Of a stretch of 64,000 bases of DNA, positions 35,172-47,139 are shown one piece after another. The notes beneath the pieces were generated by a model. The model was not told where the DNA came from. It saw nothing but the letters and a program-made list of their open reading frames with translations, and searched no databases. This DNA comes from Dipylidium caninum (Eukaryota > Platyhelminthes > Cestoda > Cyclophyllidea > Dipylidiidae), in NCBI GenBank assembly GCA_017562135.1, contig QEYB01000825.1:372001-436000 (forward strand), in the 5' to 3' direction. Position 1 is the stretch's first letter. Each line of letters opens with the position of its first letter. A program made the position numbers and the translations under genes.

Positions 35172-36939
35172 TATCTGCCTTATTTACTCACCCCCCCTCC
35201 CCTCCTCTTCTTCCCACACCCTGGTGACAACATCAGGCATGTACATAGGACCCATTTATCACTCTCTATCTCGTCCCAGAGATGACCTTATTTTGATATT
35301 ACCAAGCTTCATCTCACTGTTTCCATTTTTTTTCGGGACGGGCAACTGCACGGGAGGACTTTTTGTCACAAATGTGGTGAATGTGGGCAAAGTCGAGATG
35401 GTTTTTTACCCAATCAGTGAAGGCTTCTTTATCTCCGGTCCGCTTATTTTTATGGTGACCCGATGGAGTCGTCTCAGAGCGGTGAGGGAAGGCATCGACA
35501 GCCTCGACTCGTCTCGCCCACCAGGGCAAATACTCTTTTCCCTCCTGACTGCCGACATTCTCATGATGGTTCTGCGCTTTTGTGAATCACATCTGCGGGT
35601 TTTCCCCTTCATCTCGAGTCGTCGCAGAGCGCATCAACGACTGGGCGTTGCATCGAGAGGCGGTGCTTGACGTCGCGCAGATGCGCGAAAAGAGTGCGCT
35701 GAGACTCGAGGGAGGACGTTCGGCTGCGGCGAAGGGGAGGTGGAGGAGGAGGAGGAGGCGCAGGAGGAGCGCTCGAGTGGGCGCTCGGTGCCCCCCGGTT
35801 TTGGCCAAAGATGCCTCACTATGGCTTATGGCTCCCGATGAGGGTGCAATGACCCAAGTGGAGCCGACTTGGCTTTTATTTCGACAATGTGATGACCGGA
35901 GGGGAGAATTTTAGTTGGGGTTGTAATTCCCGCGCCCCAGACGAGTGGGTGTCCTCGTGCGAAGTCGTCAGCGACGCCAAGGAGAGTTTTGTGGCTGCGC
36001 GTGTTGTTGAGCCCCGAATACTCGTCTGAACGCGGCTGGGCATTAAGTGCCCGCGAGCGGTGGGAAGGAGGAAGATGGGGTGTTGTCTCCACCCACGAAG
36101 GCGGTGGAGACGAGGTCTGGACGAAGACCGTGGGGCATTCTGTGCCAGCACTCGTTAGACCCTCTCCGGAGACCTCCACACCGCCTGAGCCTCGCTGCCC
36201 TTCCTCGCTCGTGGGGACGCCGCCTTCGGGAAGACGTCGGAGGCGATAGACGGCGGAGAGAGGCGCCTCCACCCATGAAACACGCGACACAGCGTAGTAG
36301 CCCTTCTTTTCCCCCATCGGAGCAGGCTCATCGTCTCGGTGAGTGGCGTAGATAAGCTCCCCCAGCGGAAACGATGAAACTAGTGTTGCTGTATTCTTGT
36401 TTCCTCTAAAAACTAAATCATGATTACGAGAAAGGCAACAATCGCGATAAGTTATGGATCCAAAGGTCAAATGCCTTATTATTTAAGGCTCTTCGACGGT
36501 AGGAAAAAATGTAAATTTGTTTTATTCCAAAAAGGGACAAAACTTTCCAGGGGAGCTGATAATAAACTGAGGTCAAACGAAACGCCTGTGCTAACACGAC
36601 TTTGGTGAAATGAGGGCTTTTACAACCGTCCAAGTATTGCCTGAACGTCCTCTCCACTCTCACCTTATCGTCTGCGTGTCTCCAAGTCTACTTGGCGGCC
36701 GTATGCGGGTGCTTTTTGTTGGCAAATGGACTCCGCGCGGACTGTGGCCTCGAAACGATGTCTTCGTAGACTCGCCTCGCCTCGCCCCGACTCGGTGGGG
36801 AGTGTCGAGGATTTGCGTTGTGACGCTGGGAACGCGCCACCCGAAAGGCGTGAAAGACGCTCCTCCTGCTCTTCCTCCAACTCCTCCTCCCGCCCACCGC
36901 CGACGTGGGGCGAAGGAGAATCGCCTCGAGTCCAGCCCC
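35172..36939. other. Region between the phosphatase gene and the duplicated block
   Basis: No supported gene. The composition shifts to GC-rich from about 35600, and a 214-codon minus frame (36470-35826) is open. It has no domain and overlaps equally long frames on other strands, so I treat it as a composition effect. Confidence 0.45.
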
Positions 36940-37579
36940 CATAAGCGCCATTCTCATCGTCCACCAGCGCGTAATCGAGTATAGCCACTTCAGAAGGCGG
37001 GCGGCCAGTCGAATGTGCATCTCCGTCGGAGAACAAAGTGTCTTTTTCCACGGAGTTGTGAGCAGTTAAAAAAGCACAGCCAGAGGGGGGACGCAGCGAT
37101 CGGCAGGTCCTGGGTCCTTCACCGTCAGCCATCTCCGAGTCCGGCGTGGACACACGCGATTCTCCCCGCGGTTAAGGAACAAGTGGATAAGACTCCACAC
37201 GATTCCCTTTTAAGGGGAGGAGAGGAGGGAGGAGGAGATTTGAGACGCGGTCTACTGCTTCCTCAGTGAGCGTCTACTTGTCCGCCTCTTCGCCTGCTCT
37301 CACACGCCAGTCTGGACCTCCGCACACCGCTCGTCAAACACTCGCTCGGACACTATGAAAGGGACGTCTTGGCGTTGGTCTCTCCTCGGCTGCGTCGGAA
37401 AGAGCTGCCTGTTAAGGCGTCTTCCTGGTGAAGTCGGCAGGAGGGACGAAGGCGGGCGATGCTGGTGGGCGACAAGTCAACCTTTTCGTGAATAATGTTG
37501 GTGCGTCGGTGAAGGCCCTCGCAGTCGAAGTCGGTGGGCCGCCAAGATACGCAACGCGTGTGGACGAAGATGCGCTTGC

Positions 37580-37673
37580 CTGAGTGGGAACGACGACCGG
37601 ATGCGGCCTGCGTGGACAGGGACTCCTCCCGCCACCTCGTCTGCGGGCCAACTGCACTCCGAGTCCTCGTCGC
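37580..37673 (-). other. Left counterpart of the candidate downstream exon
   Basis: On the minus strand an acceptor-like TGCTTGGCTTTCAG precedes GCGACGAGGACTCGG, matching the right copy at 55555. The segment ends at CACTCAG|GCAAGC, where the right copy has CAG|GTAAGC. The left copy is shorter by 37 bases, which changes the frame, in keeping with loss of constraint on this copy. Confidence 0.35.
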
Positions 37674-37720
37674 CTGAAAGCCAAGCAGACAGGCAGGGTC
37701 GAATGCCACGCTCTCCACGC

Positions 37721-37823
37721 GTCCCCGTCCCCGTCCCCGTCCCCGTCCCCCCCCGTCCCCACCCCCGTCCCCGTCCCGTCCCCTCTCCACTCCACGTCCA
37801 CGTCCACGTCCACGTCCACGTCC
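37721..37823. repeat. CCCCGT and CCACGT hexanucleotide minisatellites
   Basis: CCCCGT units (about 37721-37780) are followed by CCACGT units (about 37789-37823). The inverted counterpart is at 55400-55473 with different unit numbers. Confidence 0.9.
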
Positions 37824-38589
37824 CATCGCCACCCCACCTTCCCTCGAACTCGCCGTCGCCGCATCTCCTCGCAGTCACCTCTGCGGCCTCGTCTGTCGCA
37901 GGACGCCTTGTGGGGCCCCGCAGCCACGAAGTGGCCATCGGCGGCGGTGTGGCCATGCTCAAAGAGGCTCTTTTGCCGAGAGCTCGAAACGAATCTCCCT
38001 GGACGCGGCACATCCACTGCCACCGAGCGGGCTTCCCCCACTCAAGTCGGTGAGGAGAGAGTGTGACGAGGTCGAGGAAAGCGATGGTGAAGGTCGCGCG
38101 TGTGTGAGAGAAAGCGAAGGGCAGCAGAAACGGCATATCGCACACCAAAAACCCCCACTTTCTTCCCACAGATTGGAATTTCTTTTTGGCCGGAAACTAT
38201 GAAACGAGCGTGTGTTCGATGTTTTTTATTTGCAAGTGTTACTTTCCGTGTTTTGTGGCACACTTTAGGAGTATTTTTGATTCGAATCCAAGGGGAACAA
38301 ATGGCGAGCTTATTTTGGTCGTTTATTAACGCCCAAAGTAGGTTTTTCCGTCAAAAAGTCATACTCTACTTTCTCCATCGTGGGCAGAGAGTCGCAGACG
38401 CCGAGGAGAAAACGTTTCGACTCGGAGGAACGATTAATGTGAGGAGGTGCGCTCCTCTTTTTCTACTTCCTTCTAACGCTCGTTCCATCGTTTCCAGCCT
38501 GGTACACGAGCGCGCCCCGCCTGTCCCGGCCCGCATTCTGGCCAGTCGAGCCACCGAACAACCAACTGAGGTGAGGGCTGAGAAAGGAG

Positions 38590-38647
38590 TCGCAGTCGCA
38601 GTCGCAGTCGCAGTCGCAGTCGGAGACGGAGACGGAGACGGAGACGG
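38590..38647. repeat. CAGTCG / GGAGAC hexanucleotide tract
   Basis: About five CAGTCG units are followed by GGAGAC units. In the inverted copy near 54600-54640 only scattered CGACTC words remain, so the tract expanded in one copy or decayed in the other. Confidence 0.85.
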
Positions 38648-38818
38648 GGAGGGGCGGGAAACTCACAACAGTCCGCACACCTTCCACTCCGTCCAGTTGC
38701 CCTGTCACGTCGTGTCTGATCCTCCGTCCCGGTGGCGTCGCCGCCAACTCTTTCTCTGCCCGAAGGAGAATGATGTTGTGGGCGAAGTCGCGCCACCCAA
38801 GTGGCTTCGTTTGCCCCA

Positions 38819-38856
38819 CTTCACCTTCACCTTCACCTTCACCTTCACCTTCACCC
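38819..38856. repeat. TTCACC hexanucleotide tract
   Basis: About six TTCACC units. The reverse-complement tract GGTGAA is at 54278-54311 in the inverted copy. Confidence 0.9.
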
Positions 38857-39006
38857 CCGCACCCACCACGACAACTCGGTCATCCGCCACCGTGTGCGCC
38901 TGCTTCAGCGCTCTCGTTTACACTAAACACCTCAACGCTTCTTGCCCCTTCATCAGAGGAATATTTGGGCACCCGAGAGGTGCACGATGCCAGGAAGAAG
39001 TGGGGG

Positions 39007-39054
39007 GGAGGAGGAGGAGGAGGAGGAGGCGGAGGAGGAGGAGGAGGCGGAGGA
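39007..39054. repeat. GGA trinucleotide tract
   Basis: GGA units with GGC interruptions. The counterpart is the CTC tract at 54102-54140. Confidence 0.9.
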
Positions 39055-40070
39055 ATGGGAGAAGTCAATCAGGTTTTACGAGGAAGGTGATTTATTCGTG
39101 GGCGAGACAACATCTCAGTGGAATAAGACGATGATAGCTTTAAATAGTTACAAAACGACGAGCAGTTGGGGATCCGGTCCACCAAGCCACAGAGTCACCC
39201 TGAAAGAAGGAAAATAAAATAAGGAAGGAAAAAGCGCACGTGAGAGGTGAGGTACCCTCGCACAGGCGAGTCACCTCCCAACACTTCGACTGTGTCTGAC
39301 TGTCGCTGCGCCCAAACATTCATGTCTTCTCTTTTCCATCCCTCGACTGGTGAATTTGGACATGAGACGAAATGTCGGCCGCCTTCGGAAGTGCTGCGAT
39401 TTTTGGCCTGCCTCGCCTATTTCCCAAGCAGGTGGACGTTAAGACTGAGTCGTGAGAATCGCCAGCCACCGTGGTAGTTGTCTTTCACTTACATACGAAA
39501 TGGGAGACTCCAAAGGGCGAATCCCTAAATAAATCTGGCGAAGGGGGGAGGGGAAGGGGCTTCCTGTGTGAGGCGAGTTTTGAGCTCGAGCAAGTCGAAT
39601 TCGACTCGGATTACAGTCTTTCTGAAGCGAGCCAGCAAACAAGAGGAGATGACATGGTGAGCAGACGAGGCGACCTGCGAAATTCGCAATTGACAGAGTC
39701 GATTTCACTCTCCCGCTCGCCTTGGGGCAGAACCCATGCCCGCTACTTAATTCCCATTTCAGTAGACGGCCGGTGAGGCGAGGCGAACACGCGAGCACTC
39801 AAGCACTCAGCTCCCTCTTCTCCCCTCACTGACGACACACATTACTCCAACAAATTTTGAACTAGATCTACGTGAGTACCTCGTCAATCCTAACATACCT
39901 CCCCTTAGCCAAAGAGCCGAAAATAAATTACGCAACTCGGTTAATTCGGGGGCAGTGGCACAATGCAGACTGACTGACGCAGCAGTACAGCTCGACCGAG
40001 TGCCAACTGGCGCCACAGTGAGGGTAAAGGGAAGACATCATGTTGCCCTCCTCACAGAAGTCAGCCTTAC

Positions 40071-40340
40071 CGAGACGAGGACGGAAGTTGTAGGATCGTT
40101 TGCCCAGTCGCGGGCGAAACTGTGCTCGCTTCCCCAGCTCTCCACCTCACCGTCGTCGAGCATCTCCTCCTCCAGAGCCCTCAAACGCATGAGATCCAGG
40201 TAATCGCGGAGACTCAAGTCCTCGGGCACATCCTCGCCTTGCGTTGACCTCGCCAAAGCCTTTGGAACTGCGCGAGCCGCACACGCGACGAAGAGGAGAA
40301 GCGCGCAGCGCAGGAGCAGTCGAGGCAGTGGCGGTGTCAT
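40071..40340 (-). pseudogene. FRPRL-amide prohormone exon, frameshifted left copy
   Basis: The ATG at 40340 opens the same secretory precursor as the copy at 52788: signal peptide (LPRLLLRCALLLFVACAARA), acidic spacer with DLSLRDYLDLMRLRALEEE, then GEVES. At about 40131-40136 one base is missing compared with the other copy (GAGAGCTGGGGAAG against GAGAGCTTGAGCAAG). The bases encoding the two FRPRL-glycine-basic peptides are still present but out of frame. Splice-like signals are kept: GTGTGTCAG 17 bases before the ATG, and GTAAGG at 40070. Unless the indel is a sequence error, this copy cannot make the peptides. It lies in the left L block, so it is a duplicate of the right copy. Confidence 0.75.
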
Positions 40341-40740
40341 GGAGTCGTGCGAAAACTGACACACAAACACGCACTTAAAGTGACCTGCTTCTTCCACCTT
40401 TCCCCTTCCCCTCACCCCTCCCCGCCAAGGGGGAGGCGAGGGGACGAGGGAAGCGGGATCGGAGACTGTCTACACGAGTGTTTATCCTGCCCCAGTGGGT
40501 CTCCGGTCGCCTTTTGTTCGCCCCACTGCCACGTGACAGGCGACAACACACATGTGAACGCATGAATGCACCCGATGTGCGAGTCTGAGACAGACAAGGC
40601 GAAGGTGCGTCGAGAGCCCACGTGCTCACGTGCCTCGCGCATTGTTTGGGCGAAGTGGAGCGTCCAGAGTCTGTCTTTTTTCTGATGCCTCCTTCGTCGC
40701 TCCACTTGCCTTCACAAGGCCGTCAACACGTCGACTTGCA

Positions 40741-40840
40741 CACACACACACACACACACTCCCTCCAACCAAACTTATTTGGGTCGGGTGAATGGGTGGG
40801 TGGGTGGGCGGGCGGACGGACTGACGGACGGACGGACAGA
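40741..40840. repeat. AC tract and GGACGGAC tract
   Basis: An AC run at 40741-40759 is followed by GTGGGTGGGC and GGACGGAC-type units to about 40840. Related units occur at 52262-52315 and 52337-52370 in the inverted copy. Confidence 0.75.
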
Positions 40841-41159
40841 CGGTAGTTGGCGAGGAGGCCACTGCCCTGAATGCAGTGCCTGTCTCCTCCCATCTCGCCT
40901 TTCGCCTGCTCGCCTGCTCGCCTGCTCGCCTGCCCGACTGCGGGCGGAGCAGAGCGCGTGGGGCGGGCTTTTAAGAGTGTTAAAAACGAAATTCCCACCG
41001 TCGTCTGTCGTGTCGCGTCGTGGTGTAATTACGCCTACTCCAACTGTTGCATAATAGACGAGCCTCGCGGTCGACTGACTCGCTGCCTGCGAGTGGTTCA
41101 GTGATTGCTCGGCTGTGGAGGTCTTTAATAAACCATTTTGGCGTAAATTGCATGGCGAC

Positions 41160-41720
41160 GAGGTGAGTGCCCCGACTACGTGATCGAGTCTAATGATGGC
41201 CACTTTGGGCACTGATGTCTCCACTCCTTGGCTATTCGACGACGCATCGGGTCTCCGCACACCGTTGGCCTCTTCGACGAGGGTAAAAGGCAAATTTGTC
41301 CCCTCGTGCGATAATCGGCCCCTTTTAGAGGGTGACAGCTCATTCACATGCGGTTAAGTGCTACTCCTCGCGTCCCTCGACGACTGAAGTCGCCAAATTC
41401 GCCCGAGTGTGGCGACACTCTTGACGATATCGGCGAGTTTGTGATATCAAGAGACAACTCTACTGTGTCCGGAGCTCTTTGGATTGATTGTACCCGGCAG
41501 AGGGGAAAAGTGGATTAGTGGGAGGGCGACAATAAGCAAGTGCTATTCTCTGCTTTATCTCTGTCCAGAGCCATTCAAAGGGAAGGGAGTATAAAACTGT
41601 TTAACCTTTCTCTCGCCATCGCTGGAGGAGGAGGAGGACAAGGAGGGGGGGAGGGGGGGGATGAAAAGGGACTTACGTTTTTCATGTGGGAGAGTGTTCT
41701 TAGCACCAAATCGTCTCCCG
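41160..41720 (+). repeat. Triplicated element X, copy 1
   Basis: A stretch of about 560 bp containing GCGGTTAAGTGCTACTCCTC and GACAACTCTACTGTGTCCGG recurs in the same orientation at 57990-58560. It is partly present inverted at 51540-51930. It marks the right edge of the left duplicated block: similarity to 58.5 kb stops near CACCAAATCGTCTCCC. No coding potential is evident. Confidence 0.8.
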
Positions 41721-44700
41721 TCGCCGTCTTTTATGGTGCCCCGAGGCGGCATGATGGTGGACGGGCAGACGATTGGTCGCCGTCCGCCAATCGCCTCGTT
41801 CGAGCCTCACTTCGTGCAAAGTGATTGGCCAATTTTTCTTGAAAGAGGAAAAAAATAGGTAAACAGGGCGTTCTGTCTCTAAGTGGGGCATATAGGGGCG
41901 GGGGATAACAGAAGATGTTGGTGGGATTGGGCGGAGGTGGAGAAGACCCCAAGCGCTGCAAGACCCAACTTAGATGGAGGAAGGTACGCGGAGAAGAGGC
42001 AGTAAGGCTGCTTCCAGCCTGGATAAAACGACAAGATTCCGTTACCTTCACGTTTAAAAAAATGTAAATTTTCATTCCGTGAAGCAAGTTTCACGTTGGA
42101 GTAGAGGAGGTTTTCAACTCGTCCTTTACAAAGTCCCACATTCCGTGTTTTCGTGTCACGGTGTAGGGGAAACAATTTCTTCCTCCTCCCAGGCAGACCG
42201 TCTCCACCCGTCGAGTGAAGTCGCCAGCGAGTTGCCACGTCTGCCAACGGTTGGTTTCTCTTCTCTTCAGTGGAGGAGGGGGGGAGCGAGCGAGAGATAG
42301 TGTACCGCTGGTCAGATACCATTTCACGAAAGTATTTTACTTCCCAACCACTCCTCGTCCCGCCGTCGTGGAGGAGTCGGCTCGTCCTCCGTCAGATGAC
42401 GAAGATGATAAGAAAAGAGTCTGTCGAAGCGGATGGTGGTTTGACACCTCCGGCGGCGGAAAATAAGAAGATGGCGAGTGTGGCTGTTGAGTAAATCGAC
42501 GAGAACGTTGCTTTCACGACGACGGGGCGGTGTTTTTCCTCTCTCCCTCTCTCTCTCTCGCCTAACACGACTAACTTATTTACTGAGTGCAGCGGTGAGG
42601 AGAAGGTAAACACGCTCGAAAGGGCGTCGAGAGATGGAGGTTAGTTGTTTTCTTACCAACAGACTCCGCAGGAGACCTGCACCGAGGATTGGGGAACGCT
42701 CCACCTCCCTCCTCGGTGATGCGACTCTGTGACAACTGTTGACAGGCCGCTAAGTACACTCGGTGTCATTTTAGAGACAACAAATTTCTAAAAATGAGGG
42801 CGGAATTTCTACAGATGCCCCACACATGACCTGGAAGGTGAAATTTCACCTCAAGCGCTCGTTTTAATTCGTAATTTCACAGCTTTTAGTGCATTTCGTG
42901 TCGCCCCGGGGGGAGATTTGCCACTTTCCACAATCGCGAATGAGTAATGAGGTGTAGGAGTTGGCCCCCGTCGACGTCGCCATCCACCTCTACAACTGGT
43001 GAGAGGAAACTGCGAGGAAATCCGAGCATTTGCATCTCACCTCGACTCGTCCACTCAGAGTGGCGAAAGGTGGCTTCCGCTGCCCTCCTGGCAAAGAGAA
43101 CCTCGGAATTTTTTCGTCCTGGCACATTCTTCAGGCAGGCATGTCACCGCACCGCCTCCGAGACACGCCAGACTGTTCTAACCGGAGGTCTGAACCGAGA
43201 ATCTCTTTGAGACTCGCATACCTCCCACGTTATTCGCTAAGACTCCAATTTCAAAGCCCTCGAATGATTTGGGAAAATAGTCTTCGTGGGGATTTGTCGA
43301 ATCCACTCAGTCGGACCGGGTGCAGTCGTCTGTGAGTGGAACGAAACGCTAATTTCGACCGCCCACTTCAGTATTTTGAGGATATGTTAGAGCAAAAAGG
43401 AACAAATAGCGCCCACTTGTTGACATGGGCACTTTGGTGAAGGGGAAAGAAAGCATGAAAATAAACAATTTTGTCTCGTAAAAACAACATGGAGTCTGAG
43501 ACGCCAGAAGACAATTTTTGGTGGTCTCACGAGGCGCAGACATGTCCGACCGCGTGTCCGCCCCTCGGCTCGGTGAAGTGGCGACTTCAGGCCGAGGGAA
43601 ATTAAAAAATTCGAGGACTAAAGTGTTTTCCCATGCACTTCATCGTCATTTCGTCGTCTTCTCTTTGTTCTATCGTAGTTCCGTCCGTCAGATTCGCGCC
43701 ATTGAGCTCCTTGCGGAGGTTTTAATGGACGTTGCGGTGCCCAGAAGCTCGCTTCACTTGAACTCGGCGAAGCGGATAGCTGATCTTTCGTAGACCAACT
43801 TGAAAGCGCCTCGGCGGGTGATTGAAGGCGTGGAGGACGCCACTGAAAGGGGTCCACATCAGGTGGGACCTTTCTCTCGGGCGGAATTTCCCCTTTGACA
43901 GGACACTGGCAAGGAAGCGCCGCAAATGCTATAGAGCGGTGGAGAACACGTCGCGTCGGCTGTTGGAATGTCAGGAGGCCTTCAAGACACGCTGTCCGCC
44001 TCCCCTTCTGGCCCCAAGATGTCCGCAGTGGGGCGCATCTGCCCTGATGAGGGGATGGCAGAGTTTCTGGACGGCTACGCCCTCCTTTCTGCTCCCCGCC
44101 TTCCTTCCGTTCCCAGACGGTGGCAAATGGCCAGGGCAAAACGCTATCCATTCCTCTCTACTTAAACTGGACGCAATGGCAAATTGCCACCATTTTTTGT
44201 TTTGTGTGGACTTGTAACTTGCCTGTTTACTTGGTGGCTTTTAGTGGCTTTTTCGACGAGAACCTTGTAGCCTCGTGGAGTTGCGAAGGACCCCTGCGAG
44301 GGGTTCCGGAGGCAATGTCTCCAGGACTACAAAGTGACCGCGCCGCGGGGTCGTGGAAATTCCCAGTCGATAGCTGAAGAATTTTTAATAAAAATCTTTT
44401 TTCTTCTCCCTCTCGAGTGGCTCTGCTCCCAAGTACTAGGCGATCTCCCGTTTTGTGGCTACTCATTGCGCCGAGACTGGACGAGACTGCCGAAGACTGA
44501 TGTGTTGTTTCACCGCGCGACGAAGCACATACACGTCGGCCACTTGTCACGGATCCTGAAAGCCGCAACTGCTCCGCAGAGGCCCTGGCTGAATGGCGGA
44601 TCGGTTCGGGAAGGGTCGCTGTGGCTTGTGGCTCCGCAACTACCGCCGGCCCGCCTCGGGAATTGGCACCCACTTCCCCATTCAGTCACGGCTCCACCGC

Positions 44701-47139
44701 TCTCTACTTGACTGAACGCTCTCGCCATGAGAGTAGTCTTAGACTTCGTTCAGACAAGTCTGATTTAATTTCCCACAAGATCTTCTCCGCCCGCCGCTTC
44801 TGGCGATGACAAGTGGGTCACGTGTTGCTCCGATGTTCCTGCGTAGGGCCCCCAGAGGGGCGAGGGGCGTCATTCATTCAGCCCATTGAGATGATCGTAG
44901 ACAGAAGAACAATGTGAAGCCTCACGCGAGGGACTGTTGGCGTTCATTAAACCGATCTTGCTTTGACCGGCGGTCTAACGGGGACAGATAGGTGCATCGC
45001 ACTTCCTGAACTACACACGACACTGTTGAACCGTGGGTGAATGGTGTTCGAGAATGCGACGCGGATTCGAGGCAGATCCGTTTGTAACGGTTGCTGCGGC
45101 ACCACGTGCGTGCGTGTGACTCCACCACCTGCACCGACCCATCTCGGGGATTGTCACCGACGTCCTCATTGGGTCACGGCTCCGCCGCTCTCTAGTGGAC
45201 TGGATGCCCTCGCCAGGAGACCGGCTTACTTCCAACAAGATCTTCTCCGCCCGCGGCTTCCGACGATGACGAGCTGGTCAAACTTGCTCCAAAACTCCTG
45301 CGCGGGGTCTCCAGAGGGAATGGGGGGGGGGCTCATTCATTCAGCCCATTGAGATGATCGTAGACAGAAGAACAAGGTAGAGCCCCAACGTCTAAATTAG
45401 ACGGACACGAATCCTCCATCAGCCTGGTCCAGGCCATCGGACAGTCGAAGGAACTTGCGGCTTTGTAGCGCGTCGGCTATTAATTTCCGTAATTTTTTAA
45501 ATAGCCTCTCTGGAGACTTGGCTCCCACCTTCCCCAGTTGGGTGTGGCTCCTTCGTTTTTATAGGACTGAAAGTCCTCGCCATCGATGCGAGCGAGGTAC
45601 ACGTGGCTCCGGCGAGTCTAAACAAACAGATTGGAAGTTTTCAGTTCCTTTGAAGAATTGACTTTATCCACGAGGACATATTAGGCATAGCGGCCCACGA
45701 TTTCCTTTCGGTGAGGTCAAGTTGCCCACTCGGCCCCTTCGTTGTGAACATTTCGGATTGCCGCGTTGTCATTGCGAGATTGTGATGCCCAGCCAGTGTA
45801 CGGATAACCCGTTTTGTGGGAAGTAGATTTTGGTTCCTTAGTACGCGCAAAATGTTGTCCTCCTCAACTGGCCCTATGTTGTGCGTTGGCCAACTTTTTT
45901 CCCTATTTTTAAAAACTGCTAGTCAATATTAACTAATACACGCCCGTCTCGAGGATTGACTTCACCGTCTTTCGGAGACGCGATGTCTTCGCCCTCGAGG
46001 CAAGTTCACTTTACTTTCCAACCGGTTCTTCTCGTCCTGAGTCGAGTTTTGTGCTCAACTTATACAGTCTTCGTGATACTCGACATTGAGGTCTTATTTT
46101 CCTCAGTGTGGTCCCCTCGGCGGAGGGGAGACCGCTTCAATGGATCCATTCAACCCACCGGTGGGCACCTTCTTCCCTCCATATCTCCTCGTCCCTCTGA
46201 CTACGTCGTTTTCAGTCTCATCGGCTGCCTTTCACCTCAAATGCCATCAGTACGAGGCGTAAACGAACACTCGTCGCATGTTGTGAGCCTCGCCTCCGGC
46301 CATGGAGAAGGCATTTTCGGACATTCGAGACAGGAAGACCCGCGCAGGCGTGAGTGATGACGGGTTCCATGCCAGTGTGCACGAGAGACGCCACCCCCAC
46401 GTCAGCAGTGTTTCTTCACATCTTGGTCAGGGGAGTCTCAAGGCGGGCTGGATGGTCTCTCTGAAGGGTGCGTCCACGCCATCGTCACGACTGCTGTGGA
46501 AACCGAGGTCCGAAACGGCGACATGAAGAGGCTTTGTGTGGTTCGGCGTGGCGGCAATACGCCGAAGACCCCTTCTCAGGCAATGGACCTCGTCTGTTGG
46601 GGAAGAAAAACGCGGATAAGGCCTCTTCTCCCGTTCACGCAACGATTTGGCCACGTCTCCAGAGTCTTGGCAGTGAAATTAACCTGTTTCGAGGTGGTTG
46701 AGGGCGCGAGGAGAGTGTGGCGGCGGGCAGAGCCCAAGTGGCGGAAAGGAGGCCTGTCAGGTGGCGTGCGCGACTAGCCTCGTGAAGACCACCGTCGGTC
46801 CGCCTTCGAGGGTCCACACTTCATCTGATGCGTGGGACGCTGGGTGGTTGGTGAATACAACCGACTTTGGCCGGTAGATTTACAAAAACCCAGACAAAGT
46901 GGGGACTCACGATGAAAAAATTCCTCACAGATTGGAAATAGTTGAGGAAGTTAGCATTACTGATGACCTGAAGTCCCTTCAAGTCGATTAGGCGACGCTT
47001 TCACCAACTGGGGCGTTTCCTTCGCCCTGTCCGGCAAAGGACGTTTGTCCGGGGATGAAAAGTGGATCAACTACGAAAAATTCGCAGTGAAAAGGCTATA
47101 AAGGGCCCGGAGCACGTGGCCCTTCACCTCTAAAGCAAA
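41720..47139. other. Spacer between the left block and the inverted block
   Basis: GC-rich DNA of about 5.4 kb without a copy that I can find elsewhere in the window. Open frames are short and unsupported. It contains a diverged tandem repeat at 44545-45600. Confidence 0.5.
44545..45600. repeat. Diverged tandem repeat, unit about 450-480 bp, 2-3 copies
   Basis: Landmarks GTCACGGCTCC.CCGCTCTCTA, then AAGATCTTCTCCGCCCG, then CATTCATTCAGCCCATTGAG, appear near 44690-44890 and again near 45175-45355. A weaker third piece (GGCTCCCACCTTCCCC) is at about 45515-45590. No coding function is evident. A repeated non-autonomous element is possible. Confidence 0.6.

Larger units (their letters stand above)
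36940..41160 (+). repeat. Duplicated block L, left copy
   Basis: This segment recurs in inverted orientation at about 51930-56970. Shared landmarks include GCAGTTAAAAAAGC near 37061, which pairs with GCTTTTTTAACTGC near 56867. The CCCCGT/CCACGT minisatellite pairs with GGACGT/GGGGAC, the TTCACC tract with GGTGAA, and the prohormone exon with its counterpart at 52788. Sampled stretches agree at roughly nine bases in ten by eye, with many small indels. It carries the frameshifted prohormone copy on the minus strand. Confidence 0.85.

Noticed and set aside
35826..36470. 214-codon minus frame
   Set aside because: GC-rich stretch with several overlapping long frames on both strands and no domain or splice evidence.
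38100..39134. 344-codon plus frame, longest in the window
   Set aside because: Much of it is hexamer and GGA repeat translation. It is open in the duplicate only in pieces, and contains no domain.
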